Origin: Capitella teleta
Taxonomy: Eukaryota; Annelida; Polychaeta; Capitellidae
Direction of reading: 5' to 3'
Length of the DNA: 64,000 bases
NCBI GenBank assembly: GCA_000328365.1
Contig: KB295185.1
Coordinates: 79,065-143,064 of the forward strand
Shown here: positions 25,091-37,764 of the stretch, one piece after another
Layout: every line of letters starts with the position of its first letter
Position numbering within the stretch: the stretch's first letter is position 1
Program-made: the position numbers and the translations under genes
The notes under the pieces: model-generated
The model's database searches: none
Seen by the model: the letters and a program-made list of their open reading frames with translations, nothing else
What the model was told of the DNA's origin: nothing

Positions 25091-25739
25091 ATTCATCTGG
25101 CATGATAGCAGACTGAAATTGACTCATTTTAATATTATTATTTAACTTATACCTCTATACAGCTAGCGCATTACATCTGAACAAAGTATGTTTCCTCAAA
25201 TAAAATATTTATACTTCTGTGTGACCTATTTATCTCGACTAAAACTCGAATTTATTAAATTGGAATACGCAAAGAGTCAGAATGCTGACTTCTCAAAATT
25301 TGAACAGTATATATACTCTCAAGCCTGCTGGTCCTGAAATGAACAACATTAGCTCTGTGTCATTTGTGTCCTATGTTCGTCAGAAGGGTACAGTAACTTT
25401 ATTATTTGATTGACATATTGTGTTCCGACAATGGACCAAAACATCGAGATACAAAAGTAGGCAGCATATGGTGAGGTAATTTGAAAATAAATATAGTGCT
25501 ACGATAAATATACAGGTCGCGAAGATTTAATAAAGAGCATTCATAAAACAGTGGTGCAATGGGGATTAGGTAGGAAACATTGTTGATTAGGCGGATGAAG
25601 AAGAAGAAAAAGAATATTTAGTTGACCACAACAAAGGAAAAAGAGCATTTGAAGAATAACAGTATGGTCTGGATAGCAGGGAACCACTTGGCTTACCTAG
25701 CTGCTACCCGTAAAAAACAAAGAACAAGAACAATAGGCT
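25091..25739. other. AT-rich intergenic stretch, nothing recognised
   Basis: No gene or repeat family recognised. The 3' boundary of the adjacent LINE is not sharply visible. Confidence 0.4.
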
Positions 25740-28700
25740 TAAGTAATTCTTATAGTAAATAGCATCATTATAGTAAATAGCATCAAGGAATCAAGGACTT
25801 GACGTGAATTGGACCAACGGTGAGAATAATGAATAACATATCTACAAGAAAGAACAGGAGACACATTAGAAAGAAAGAATGGAAAAAAAAAAAAAAAAAA
25901 AAAATCTAACATGAACAGGTTAAATGTAAAGTGCCGTGAAGAGGAATGGAATTCCAAGTAATGACTTTCTTGTATTTATTGCTTTTCTGACCACATTTTA
26001 GTTTGAATCCTGGAACAAATAATTTGTTAGAGTTGCGTGTTTGCCGGTTATGAATACTATTGCTTTTCTTGAAGTAATTTGAGAATATAGAGGGAAGAAG
26101 CCCTTTTTGTTGCTTAAAGACTAGTATGCCAGTAACGAAGTTATAAATATCTTTACATTTTAACAATTTCAATTCATTATGAAGTGTGTCAGTCGGATAG
26201 CGTTTTTTTTTTTACTCAGGATTTTATTTTGAGCTGTTTGGACAGGTTTCATTACAGTCGGATCGCAAGTTCCATATATTTCAATACCGTGTTTGATAAA
26301 CGGGAACACGTAGGCATAGTAGATTTGTTTCACTTGATTAGCGTTAATACATTTAGTGAGATAGTAAAATGAACCTGACAGCTGGTTTAGTTTAGAGATT
26401 ATACAACTCGTGTGATGTTTCCAGTTCAGATTTTCATCAAGATGGATCCCAAGGTATTTGGATACTGGGACATGCGATATAACAGATCCATTTAGTGATA
26501 GTTGAATTATTGGTTTATTCTTAGCATTGCTAAAAATTGTAAAGCAGGTTTTGTCAGTGTTCAGAGTTAGCTTGTTAGATGTGAACCAGTTGAATAATTG
26601 GACTAGGGAGTCATTGGCATCAGCCGTTATTTGGTCAATAGATTTACCTGAGAAAAATAGGTTGGTATCATCTGCAAAAAGGCGAACCTGGCCATTATGT
26701 GTGCATTCAGCAATGTCATTAACGTATATAAGGAATAATATTGGCCCTAACACTGATCCTTGGGGGACACCTATACTAAAAGGACATGCATCAGACAATG
26801 TGTTATTAACGAATGTCTTCTGAAAGCGAGCATTGAGGTAGCTTTTGAACCACTCTAACGAAGTTCCCCGAATACAATAATGAGACAGTTTATGAAGTGA
26901 AATGCCATGGTCAACACAATCGAAAGCCTTCGATAGATCAAGGTAAGGACCTAAGACGTGATTTGATTTATCCAGCTCCTCTCTGATATTATCAATAATT
27001 TCAGTGACCGCGACCGTTGTTGAGTGGCGACTTCTAAAGCCGAATTGATAGTCATCCAGTATACTATGTTTAGATTGAAAGAAGTGAAGTATTGTGTACA
27101 TTAGTCTCTCCAGTATTTTATCAAAGATGCTCAGCAGGCTTATTGGTCTATAGTTGCCAGGTAGAAATGTTTCATTTTTCTTGTAGATAGGTATAACTTT
27201 GTTGATTTTTAGCTGCTCTGGCACACAACTACACATCGTTGTGAGAGGGAGAGGTTATATACGTGGATTATGGGGTCTAAAATAGTGGGAAGTGCGTTTT
27301 TAACAGTTTTTGCATTAAAGGGATGGGGAACTGAATTTTTAGTGATGTTCTATTGACTCATAGCACCAATTGATAGCCTTCCGTGCCAAAAACACCATGC
27401 CTGGATGCAAGCGTAAGGAAATAATGCATTCCGAATATCGGGGTTAGCATTGCGCCTATGGGAAAATGGCTTCCATTACGAAGTATAGGAGGCAAACGTC
27501 AGCTGAAGGCTTGCCGTGATTGGTCCCGTTCCCCTCGTGAAGCTATCGATTTCAGCCAATCAGAGCAGATCATCTTCGCCATAAAAGGACATCTTTGTTG
27601 TTTACGAAACAAAAGCGCATGCGTGGTGCACTCTGGCTGACCTTTTTACTGTTTCAGGATGAGAAACATGGTAGGTGTCCTAGAAAATCGCTTGTTAAAA
27701 TATGAAAAATAGCGAAAAATATTTTTTTTCGCGCCTGACTGGTGGCAAAATGATTATTCTATCTATTTCCGAAAATAAAATAAAAAAATATCCAGGGGTT
27801 TGGTCGCAGGACACGCTGATATGACGAGGCCTATTGTAAAAGATGGGGAACTCGGTGTTTCATCACAGCTCCTGACGTCACGCCTAATTAGCAATATATC
27901 TCCCGCGAAATTGTTAGGGATGATATTCCTTGTGTGGGCCAGGCATAGGAATCATTTTTGGTGCATCAAATAACGACTCAAAGTCCATTTTTAACCAGTT
28001 CTCCCTCTCTTTAAGACCATCGATTCCTGCCGCTTTGTGAGGTGAGAGCTTGAGTACTAGTTCATTTACTTCTACAGTAGAAACTGGAGTAGTGAACATG
28101 GTATGGGCATTTTGAGGTTTGGTGAGGTATTGTTGATAATTAATTGGACTGTAATGCTGTCCTGCCAAATTGGTGCCTATTGTATTCATTAAAAGCATTG
28201 GCAATAGTTTTGTTTGTGTTGTTCACCTGTCTATTATAGACCAACTTTGACACTTTAGATGGGTGACACGATTTTATCCTCCCGAGTAGTTCAGAGTACA
28301 CTTTCCAAACATCATGTAATTTTGCTCTATTGGAGGCCAATATTTCAGTATAGTATGTTTTTTTTTTGTTAGTTCAATGGTTACTTGCAGCTTGTTTTTA
28401 TAGCGTTTATATGCTACTTCATTATCTGGTTTGGCTTTGTGAGGAACTTTTTGTATAGTCGGTTCTTATGTTTAATGCTGATTTTCGGTACAGCTGTGAT
28501 CCATTTTTTATCCTTAAAACTTTTACTAGACTGTAATACCAAAGGGAAACTTTCATTAAAGGCAGAGGAAAATATGTCAGAGAATTTTATGTAGACAGCA
28601 TTTGAATCAACACAATTAAGGACACTGCTCCAGTTAGCTGTCTGAAGAATATTCTGAAATTTTGTTTTGTTGCGCTCAGAGTAGATACGTATGTATGGTC

Positions 28701-29460
28701 TTTTATCAGCTTTGTTGCATTTGCCTTCAATAAGAATAAAGCTAGGCAGGTGGTCTGAAATATATTAAAAAAAAAAAATTATTACCACTGGTGGCTATTG
28801 AGTTGATTTCGCTCAGAGGCCTGTATAGATTAATATGATCAATGAGTGTTAATGAGTGATCAGTTATTCGAGTTGGGAGAGATAATGTTGGAATGAAGTT
28901 ATGTTTAAGCAAAGTGTCAGTATAAAGTTGAACATCAGCTGATGTCATGTCCATTAAATTAATATTGATATCACCACACACTAGGCCAATTTATTTTCGT
29001 TACTTATATTTTCTCCAGGTTTAGTTCAAGCTTTTCTGTGAACTCTGTGCTATTAGCCTTAGGGTGTCTGTAGATAACAACAATGACAGTGTTGTCAACT
29101 TGGATCCATAGGTCCTCTACAAGGGGCAGGTTAAGTTCAAGATCATTTCGAGCAGTAAGTGAGTCGTCACATACATGTAGTTCTTTACGGATGAAGAAGG
29201 CTGCACCACCTTTTGTGGTTTCATGTGAAGGCTTTTTATGCATTATAAAATGGCTATTGAAGGTGTTTTTTATCAGGTTGGCATTGTTAACTCCTGCTTC
29301 ACTGACTCCATTGATGTCAAAATCCAAGTTGAGGTTAGTGAGGTGAGCTTTGAGTGGGCTGTAGTTCCTGGTTGATGACTGTAGATTAATATGCAGAAGG
29401 GAAAGAGATGGACACTTGCCATTAGTCAAATTATTGAAAGAGTTCAGTTGTCATCATGAT
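25740..29460 (-). mobile_element. CR1-like LINE with endonuclease and reverse transcriptase, split by a TTAA element
   Basis: Reading from 29460 leftward: apurinic-type endonuclease (LSLLHINLQSS, GGAAFFIRKEL, VIVVIYRHPKAN, then MCGDININLMD at 28981-28742), a linker (28340-28140), the start of the RT domain (LVLKLSPHKAAGIDGL, about 28060-28015), the 692-bp TTAA element (27319-28010), then RT fingers/palm (NYRPISLL, DYQFGFRSRHST, YLDLSKAFDCVDHGISL, GVPQGSVLGPILFLIYVNDI, FADD near 26678-26667) and the C-terminal domain to 25906 (LPSIFSNYFKKSN). GSVLGP and FADDTNLF place it in the CR1/L2/Jockey group. Frames shift near 29000, 27240 and 26170, so this copy is not functional. The long 355-codon RT frame implies moderate age. 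Confidence 0.88.
27319..28010 (+). mobile_element. TTAA-flanked terminal-inverted-repeat element, copy 2 (692 bp), inside the LINE
   Basis: Same length and termini as copy 1; TTAA at 27315-27318 and 28011-28014. Removing the element and one TTAA lets the LINE frame run straight through (GIDGL then NAKTVKNALPTILDP), which proves the insertion point and a TTAA duplication. It is younger than the LINE. Confidence 0.92.
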
Positions 29461-29469
29461 ATTGGCATT

Positions 29470-30340
29470 TCAGGTTAGGATGGCTTTTCTCTGCAGAATG
29501 AACAGTTGAATAATATGTATATTAGAAGATTTCCCCCAAATCATGTTGCAATATGTAAGGCAAGGCAGTATGAGACTGTTGTAGAGCATAAGTAATGTCG
29601 ATCTGTTTACTATTTTGGATAGTTTGCGAATGATACCTATTGATTTTGAGACTTTGTTACAGATGTGAGTGGTGTGCTCAGAGAAATTGAGCTTATTGTC
29701 TATTTTTACCCCAAGAAAGTTTATGCATTTAACTGTGTCAATAATAGATCGAACCATCAATAGACAAGGAAAGAGAAGAATCAAAAAGCGAATTATTTAG
29801 AGTAAAGAGCACCGAGTATGTTTTGGAAACATTGAGCAAAAGTTTATTGCATTTCAAGTATTTTGTCAGAGCTATTAGATCTGTATTAAATATATCTTCC
29901 ATTTCCTTAATATTTTTATCGGAGAGGAGAAATAAATTTGTATCATCGGCATACATTATAGGATTCCATGACTTTAGAGCATTCGGTAGATCGTTTATGT
30001 ATATTAGGAATAACAGTGGACCAAGTGGTCACACCACATTTTATAGGAAGTATAGATCGAGACAATATTTTCTTTTTTCACTGATTGCTTCCTATTACTG
30101 AGGTAGTTTTTTTAAGAGGTCAAGAGCATTGCCACGAATGCCATAATGTACCAATTTCTTCAATAGGATATTAAAATATACTGTGTCAAAGGCCTTTTTG
30201 AGATCGTTGCTGGTCGTTGTGGTATCCCATAAACTGATCACAACATTCGCCAATCCTTCAGTTGTTGACTTTCTCGAGCGAGGTTTGTATTTAGTGCCTG
30301 CGAAATACCACTTAATATTCCTACAAAGCGACTTTCCCAT
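29470..30340 (-). mobile_element. Second CR1-like LINE fragment, reverse transcriptase only
   Basis: Minus-strand pieces 30340-30095 (NDLKKAFDTVYFNILLKKLV, HYGIRGNALDLLKK), 29956-29738 (YADDTNLFLLSDKNIKEMED) and 29784-29470 (LGVKIDNKLNFSEHTTHICN, LPCLTYCNMIWG) cover palm and thumb of a non-LTR RT. The sequence differs from the neighbouring LINE, so this is a separate family of the same group. It lacks endonuclease and is interrupted by frame changes. The full-length-type LINE begins within about 10 bases of its 3' end. Confidence 0.8.
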
Positions 30341-31614
30341 TCACAAAACCCGAGTGAAGCCAAACATCCAAATTCCGAACCCATCCCTTAAAAGTAAACG
30401 CTTGCTCATGAATATTGAAGCATATTGATTCGTCTTCCTTTCGGTTAAAGAAAAGAAAAAAAGAAAAAAAAAAAAAGAAAAAACAAAACGATCTTGCCAA
30501 CAAAGAGCTGCTGCAGTCTCGTGTTTTATTGATGGATTTCGAGCGGATGTTGATTTGTGCTTTCCACTCGCCGTCCGCGTTCTATGTCAAGTCTATGAAT
30601 GCGGCGAGACATCAGAGGATAAATCAAATACTTGCATCATTATAAATTTATAACTTATTAAAGATTATCTCCATGCAAATACCACCAGAGCAGATTTAGC
30701 CTCCATTTTAATGTCTCGCAAAGTCAAGAAAATGTCGTATTTTGTAACAAAAGTAATACGTTGTATTTTCCAAATGTTGGATTCGTAAGATTGCTGTGTT
30801 CAATGCCTCCGTGGAGGAGGAAGAAACGCCCATGCAATACTCACCCGTTGTATTTATACGGTCAACTTACGTATGCAGGCCTACTTGTCATGGTATTTGA
30901 GCAAGGTGACCACAACATGCTGTTAGACTTTGGTGTCTCAGGCAATATATTCAGGCGCAACGGAAGTGCAATGCCATTAGCACGCAACCGGATGTGGAAG
31001 TCTTCTTCCGGTGCACGTGGTAGCCGCCATCTTGTTATAATAGAAAACAGTATCAGACAATGGTGGACATTATTATATTTAGACAGCATTCGAGAGCGTA
31101 GGACAGTGACTGAGTGCTGAGCAGTTTGACTAGATTTCCATACAACTCAGGGTTGGAAGAAGGGGGTCGTTTTGATCTTATCTCACATTTCACGCTTCAA
31201 AATTTTAACATGTTTAAACTTTGACCATTACAGTTTTTCACCTTAAATGCAGAATTAATATTGGCATTATCTTGATTGTAGTTAACGCTACAATTTCCGA
31301 TTGGTATGCCAAGGGAAATTTAAATTTGAACACACCAGCTGGCAAGTTGCTTGAAACTCACCATTTCTGTCCAAACTGGACATTAAACCATTAAACTATT
31401 AAACCATTAGCATTTGATTGGATATTAACAGTTATGACCAGTCACCGCTCCAACCTCCCCCCAATATGGAAGTGATTTGTGAATGTGTCTGTGCTTGTTT
31501 TTACAGGTGTGCTACTGACGACGCACATATTTGCGCGAAGGAATTGGCGAAGCGAACGCAGCTTAATAAACTCGTTGGATCGAGCACCATTGAGCAGTTC
31601 ACTTGACCGACACG

Positions 31615-34600
31615 ATGGGCTTCGGATCATGCTGCGCCAAGTGCATCCTCATCTTCTTCAACGTCTTGTTTATGGTCAGTTCGATGTGCTTATTAACTAA
31701 TTAACTAATTAAATTTATTCACATTCAGCTTCTTTTCACTTTTTCTCCCTCTCAAATGAAGTTATATAATTTCGCTTTTGCTTTTTTATTTTTCTCACAA
31801 GGATATGTGCAGGTATTCTATGGTTTTAAATGGACAGTCGATCGTCGCTAATCAATAATAATATAGAAATCACTCGCAAATTTACTGTTAGATTTACTTT
31901 TTTCGACACTTCTGAGTACCATAAAAAATAGATTTGATTTCCTGCTTTATCGTCTGACTTTACTAATCTTTAAGCTTATAAATATTTATGGCAATTCAGC
32001 AACTCAGATCGATACAATTCCGAATCCATGGCAACCAAAAAATCTTCAAGGTTGACCAATGTCCAATGCAATTCGATATTGAAGCCGTTAGTGCCCGCAA
32101 ACTGTTGATATTCTCGTGGATTCGAGTTAATATTTTAGCCCAGAATATCAAAGTTATCAGGGTAGGACGGCCAGAGCTGGAAATTCGTACGCTGGAAAAA
32201 TTGGCTTTGATAATTTCATTTCATTTCCTTTCATTTCATTTCGTTTTCATTTATTGCACTTATTAGGTCCATTTTAAGTAAAAGGAAAACATTCAAATGT
32301 CCTCGATCGTCAAATGTATCGATCCCCTGTGAGTTGAGGGCGTTTTCTTTGAACACGATACAACTCGCTGACAGTTGATATTTTCAACAAAATGTCTTTG
32401 TCACTGATGTGGTAAATATTGATGTTTGACGAAACATATAGCAAAGAATCAATAGCAGTTAGAATGCCACAAAGCCCTCAAGCAGGCCTGCTGAGAGTAA
32501 TAATGTCTATTGGACATTTCTGACGATAGCAGTGGACCAAGAACCGAGTTAAAAAAAAAATTGTTTGGCGAAAAAAAACAAAAAACAAAACAACCCCCCC
32601 TTAAAGAAAACCCCAAACCCCCCCCCAAAAAAAAAAAACAAAACAAAAACAAAACAAAACAAAAACAAACAGATATACAGACTTGACATTTAATATGGAA
32701 TATTTTTTCGTGTGAGAAACTTTTCGTTTAAATGGCTATACCTCCATCGACTCCGGACGATTTTAATGCCATTCAAATTTTTCGATAGCTCACCCATTTG
32801 ATCAAGTTACGTGCAGATTAGGCGGTAACATCCCCTTATATGGCCATGTATGATCAAAAAGTATCAACGCACCTCAAAATGACAACATTTCTGGCTGTAA
32901 AATTCAGCCCAGAATGTCGGACATTTCACTTGATATCTCCGGATCCAATCGAGCGATTGCCCTCTAATTTTGGATCCCATCTGTCAATAACTTGATGCAT
33001 AATACATGATACAAGATGGGGTTTTACGGCTCCAATCAAATCATTCGGGTGATACGGGCGCCAGAACAGAAGGCCCGGGACCGGGGTTTCCCCTACTCTA
33101 ATCGATAAATCCCAAGGGTTCTTTATTCTGCGTACCACCATAGGCAGTAGTACACAGTGCCCGGCCTTGTTACGCATTTGGCAGCACTGCCGAGTCATTG
33201 AAGAAATACAATTATAACGGGTTACAATTATAATTCACAAACACCCGTGACCTGATTGGGTCTCGAACCCGAGACCACGGTCGGCATAGGATTGCATTCA
33301 GCCGATCAAACTGACTGAGCTATTCGGTGCCTCTTCACAGCTTGATGCAACCAATTGGTCTGAGGTTGTAGCACTGCTGAGATATGGGTTCAAAGGGAAA
33401 AAAAAATTGCGGAACAAGTGGGTATCACAAAGGAAACGGTCAGCAAGATTCTTGAACGGCAGTGCCAAACAGAAAGACCAACTCAGAGGCCTTGACAAGA
33501 TCGTCCACGAAAGACTTCAGGAAGAAACAATTGTTTCCTGATCCGTATTTTTGAGTACAGCATGACGACAACAACAAACACCTTTCTAGCTTGTTGGCAG
33601 AAAACCAGATAAATCCGGTTTTCCCATACACTGGTGAATGCCACACTAATTCAGGATGGCCTGCGAGCCAGGAGGCCCGTTCGAAGGCCCTGCTCACCGG
33701 CAGACACCTGGATGCTCGCCTTAATTGGACCAGGACCCACCTCTAAATTTAGGATGCCCAGTGACAGAATGTTGTATTCAGCGATGTGGCCTGTTTTGAA
33801 TTGTACATGCTGACAGGAACCGGATGCAGTGGGGCAAACCTAAATTGTATCCTGAGACGTGTGTTCAACCCGAAGTTCAATCCGGCAGTTGTGGACCAAC
33901 AATATGAGCAGTTTTCCGTAACCGTGCAAAATCTCCAATCGTTTTACTGGAAGGCACCCTCAGCCAAGTGGGCTACAGGAGGATCACAGAAGAAAAAAAA
34001 ATGCTTCCATTTACTTGTGAGACCTTTTGTGAGAATCTTTTGATTCAACATGACAACACTCCGTGCTGCAAAGACAAGAAAATCCAGAAATTCCTCGATT
34101 TCGAAGATGTAAATCGTCTCCTTAGGCCAGCTTGCAGTCCAGATATGAATCACTTCATGCCTTGTGGGCAAAGCCTTCCACGCGATTGATCAACAGGGAG
34201 GTCCAACCAACAAACATGGATGATTTGCGTCAATGTTTGACAGAAGATTGTTATGCTATCCCGATGAAAACTGTTCACTTCATTATGGATGTGATGCCTT
34301 GAAGAATTTCGGCTCTGTACAAATTCCATGGTGGTCAAAACCGTTGGTAAACATCCCAAAAGCATGGGTTGTGCAATTCTGAATAAACTTCAACGTTTAA
34401 ATTGTTCTCCATTTGATCAGTTAGCTTGGGTGTGAATTAATGCAATGTGATATCAAAATCACAAAATACTCTCATTTCAGGGTCTCAATACAATTTTCGA
34501 ATACATCATCATACGCTCAAACCAAGGTTTTATTTTATTTTTTTTTTTTTTTTTTTGGGGGGGGGGGACACCTATCGGTTTGGTGACACGTATTGCGATG

Positions 34601-36195
34601 AGATCACTATTTAAAATGGATGACCATAGACCAAAAATATAATAAAAATATAAAATATCAGGAGAACACTAAATAAAACGATCAATAACATGTGGTTTGC
34701 GTGTGCTTTATTATAATATAAAAACAATTATGTGAAATTTCTGAAATTAATCCAACGCACGTCACAATCTGAAACCTGAATATTCCTGTTAATCCTGAAG
34801 GAGGGGGAGCGAACCTTGCACTAATAATTATCATCTATTTTCTCAATAATTAAGGCCAGTGAATAATTTGCTTCAGATCCTGGCCATTCTCCTGATAGCA
34901 ATCGGGGCTTTCCTTCTCGGTTTCCAAGATGTCCTCCAGAACTATCTCCCGATCAACCTCAAAGACACTTTTGAGGAAGTCTTGAACGCAATTACAGGAG
35001 ACACGAGCAATGGTCAGTGATTGACACTTCTCGATCAGTACTTCTGGTTTGGATATAACTTATTGTACTGAATATTACTTGTGCAAATTCGAATTCAGTT
35101 ATGTATGACTGAAGTGATTGACCAATGCCTTGATGAACTAAAAGTGAAACTGAAACTAGCAGTAGTAGATTGCACTTGTTTGATCCTTTCAATCAAGATT
35201 CCTCTTTTCTATCCATCCCTACAAAGTGAACCATCGTTAATTTTTCAGCCGAGGCAGCGCAAGAACTCGTCGACCAATTTTTCGACATTTTCAAGAGCTT
35301 TGGCGTGGCCATTCTGGTGATAGGACTGCTGATTTTCGTTCTCACGATACTCGCTAGCTGTGGTTCTTGTTGCATGGTGAAATGCATGCTCATTGGGGTA
35401 AACTACGACGCCAAAAATGACATAATCACATGACCTGCGTCGTTTTCAGTACATTGTCCTTCTGGTTGTGGTAATCTTGGCTCAAGCCATCTGTCTTGGG
35501 TTATACGGAACGGATAAAGTGAGCACTCAGCACCAATCAACTGCGCCAATTGGTGTGTTATGTTTTGCAGCTCGATGCTCCAATTAAGAAGTCGACACTG
35601 AAAAGCCTCAAAGAGAAATATGAAGGCAACAAAGGTGACAATCTGGAGAGCATTATGCTCAACCTGGTGCAATATCAAGTGAGGCAAATGAGCATCTTAG
35701 CCTCCGTCTGTGATTCCCTTTTTAGTTCAAATGTTGCGGAATTAACAGCGCCACGGATTTTGATGACGTGAAAAATTGGGACAAATCCGAGGGATATGAA
35801 CACAACGGCCAAACGCACGTCGTGGAAGTGGTACTTCCTACCACGTGCTGCAAGATGACGGGGACATTTCCTGATGATGTCACCCTTCAAGATCAGAATT
35901 GCCCAACATCCCCCACATCTGTCAACTCGTACATGGCCACGGTGAGCAATTCTTCTCTCCGGAGCACAATTCGATTTCATGTCTCTGCCAGGGCTGCTTT
36001 GAAGCTGTGAAGGCCGAAATGAAAACATTTCAGGTCTACATCCTAGGCTTTGTCGGCGGATGCATCGCTTTAGAGGTGAGAATATCGATTTGCCGCCGCA
36101 TGCAACACCTCCAATCTCCATTACAGTTGCTGTTTGTGCTCCTCGCTGCTCTCATCTTGTACCTGCAAAACAAGCAGAAGATCAACCCGATCTAG
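31615..36195 (+). CDS. Tetraspanin, duplicate A (complete, 296 aa)
   Basis: Eight exons in one frame: 31615-31674, 34877-35012, 35249-35397, 35450-35518, 35571-35678, 35726-35941, 35992-36075, 36127-36195 (stop TAG). Tetraspanins are four-pass plasma-membrane proteins that organise receptor and integrin microdomains. Visible: the N-terminal MGFGSCCAKCILIFFNVLFM leading into TM1, TM2 (GVAILVIGLLIFVLTILASC), TM3 (YIVLLVVVILAQAICLGLYG), the large extracellular loop with the CCG signature (FKCCGINS), a second CC pair (PTTCCK) and two more cysteines (QNCP, GCFEA), six in all, then TM4 split over the last two exons (YILGFVGGCIALE / LLFVLLAALILYL). Introns 3-7 are 47-52 bp; intron 1 is 3.2 kb and contains transposon debris. 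An ATTAAA lies about 300 bp after the stop. The duplicate is at 43116-47545. Confidence 0.92.
32548..32672. repeat. A/C-rich low-complexity tract
   Basis: Runs of A and C with few other bases inside intron 1 of tetraspanin A. Absent from copy B. Confidence 0.85.
33017..33331 (-). mobile_element. tRNA-derived SINE, copy 1
   Basis: Read on the minus strand from 33331 the head is tRNA-like: GGCACCGAATAGCTCAGTCA (A-box TAGCTCAGTCAGT) followed about 50 bases later by a B-box GGGTTCGAGACCC. The body continues through CCCGGTCCCGGGCC and GGCGCCCGTATCACCC, shared with the copy at 40190-40437. It lies in intron 1 of tetraspanin A, opposite to the gene. The 3' end is approximate. Confidence 0.8.
33650..34384 (+). 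pseudogene. Tc1/mariner-like transposase remnant in tetraspanin A intron 1
   Basis: Broken frames on the plus strand resemble Tc1 transposase: RRHLDARLNWTRTHL near 33690-33735 and IQHDNTPCCKDKKIQKFLDF then RPACSPDMNHF near 34045-34150 (the family's DNAPCHKA and WPAxSPDLNPIE regions). Many stops and frameshifts; dead. The 3' half is shared with copy B, so it predates the segmental duplication. Confidence 0.75.
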
Positions 36196-36494
36196 ATCCC
36201 TCGACACGACGGCCTTCCCCACTCACCCAGTGATCTTTATACTCCCCACTTTCGATGAATGATAAGTTGAAGACCGTCCATGCAAAGCTTCCTGTGATAT
36301 TATTCAAGATTTCTTTTTTCATCTGTTGTACTATTTTTGTTTATACCCATATAGTTTCTGTTTTGTTTAATCAATTATATTACAATTCGGTTTTCCTCGT
36401 TTTACGATGTTTTTGCTTTGTGTCCAATGATTTGCTTGTATGTTATGTACATGTAATTACATAATTTACTGCATTGATTGTTACTTTATTTGTT

Positions 36495-36500
36495 ATTAAA
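36495..36500 (+). promoter_or_regulatory. Candidate polyadenylation signal, tetraspanin A
   Basis: ATTAAA about 300 bp after the stop codon, followed within 40 bases by a GT-rich stretch (TTGTGTGGGGTTGATGTG). Conserved in copy B at 47847-47852. Confidence 0.5.
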
Positions 36501-37764
36501 TTGTTATTGAATACGGATTGTGTGGGGTTGATGTGACAAATGCACTGAAAATGGGATAAACATTGCAGTCATATGAATGTGAGGTTTTAGTCCCATGCGG
36601 AATTTATGAGATTATTTGGGGAGGAACTGCTGAAGACTGCCGGGTGCTAGACTTGCATCCGGCATTTGCGCAAAGATCGAAATGGGTGATATTTCACAGG
36701 AGGAGAACCAGAGTTCAAAGTGCATTGTAATAATTTGGAAAGTGGTACAAATTGTAGATTGAGACATCTTTGGACCAATCACATCGGCGAATTTCATTAT
36801 TGGCCCATATATAAACCCGTATCAGGCCCATATCAATTTTGCCACACAGGGCACCCACTGGCCCATCAGGCATGCACTGATAGGGACCCTAAGTGCAACC
36901 CACGGACTCAACAGGTATCAATTGACCGGTATAACTTGGGAGGTGGGTGGGTAATAAAGTATTGTATAAGCTGAATTGAGAACTTGTAAAGTATGAAGCT
37001 TAATTTCGTTGATAATAATACAATGATTTAACAAAAAAAAAAAAAAAGAAAAAAAAAAGAGAACGTTATGATCAATATTGAATGAGATGGAGGTGATTGT
37101 GAACTGTTCTTGGTCATACTTGATAGTGAAAAATGAAAGATAAACGATAGTTACTTACGGAGTAACGGTTGACCAATATTGTACTCGGAATAAAAAAAAA
37201 AAAACAAACAAACACAAAAAAAAAACACAAGAAATCAGTCAGAATAGTGGAATACAGAAAAGAGGAACGAATCAAATGAGAAATTAATTTGAGTTTATAA
37301 TGCATTCAGAAAGAAAATCATAACGTTTTACTATTTTAAGCATAAACAATCTGTAATAAATTACTGTAATCGATTGAAAATGGGAATAGCAATTAACAAT
37401 TGGGCTAACTAGGAAAATAGGAATATCAATAAACAATATCACTAGCTGGGAAAATGGGAATAGCAATTAGCAATGTCAAATACATTTAGGCGATTCATTT
37501 GTATTTCGAAATGTAATTTTGGCTCCATTGTCAATTGACCGAGCTTCCGATAAAGAACACACGTCACACAAGAAATACCAAAATAATTGCCAGAGGTCTC
37601 CATGAGCGATAAATGAAGTAGTGGGCCAATAGCATTGCTGTATTACATTTATTTGTTAAGAGAGAAGATGTAACAGACTACAAAAATAATAATAGAATTA
37701 TAATGCATAAAAAGTCTCCTTCATGTTGTTTCGGTTTTGTTTCCATCAAAGTTCATGATAATTG

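Larger units (their letters stand above)
30388..37547. repeat. Tandem segmental duplication, copy A
   Basis: Begins TTAAAAGTAAACGCTTGCTC and ends GTCAATTGACCGAGCT. The same sequence starts again at 41071 and ends near 53681 (copy B). It contains a complete tetraspanin gene, its ~1.2-kb 5' flank, a Tc1 remnant in intron 1 and the 3' flank. Copy A alone has about 1.5 kb (32475-33964: A/C-rich tract, SINE, front half of the Tc1 remnant). Copy B alone has several insertions. Confidence 0.88.

Noticed and set aside
27458-27640. 60-codon frame (SQSEQIIFAIKGHLCCLRNK) recurring in TTAA element copies 2 and 3
   Set aside because: Conserved only because the element copies are nearly identical; copy 1 has a stop in it and no protein family is recognised.
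33250-33331. A functional tRNA gene
   Set aside because: A- and B-boxes are present, but no convincing cloverleaf closes and the sequence continues into a repeated SINE body.
35193-36121. Antisense open frames of 66-148 codons over both tetraspanin genes
   Set aside because: Mirror images of conserved exons, present in both duplicates for that reason only.
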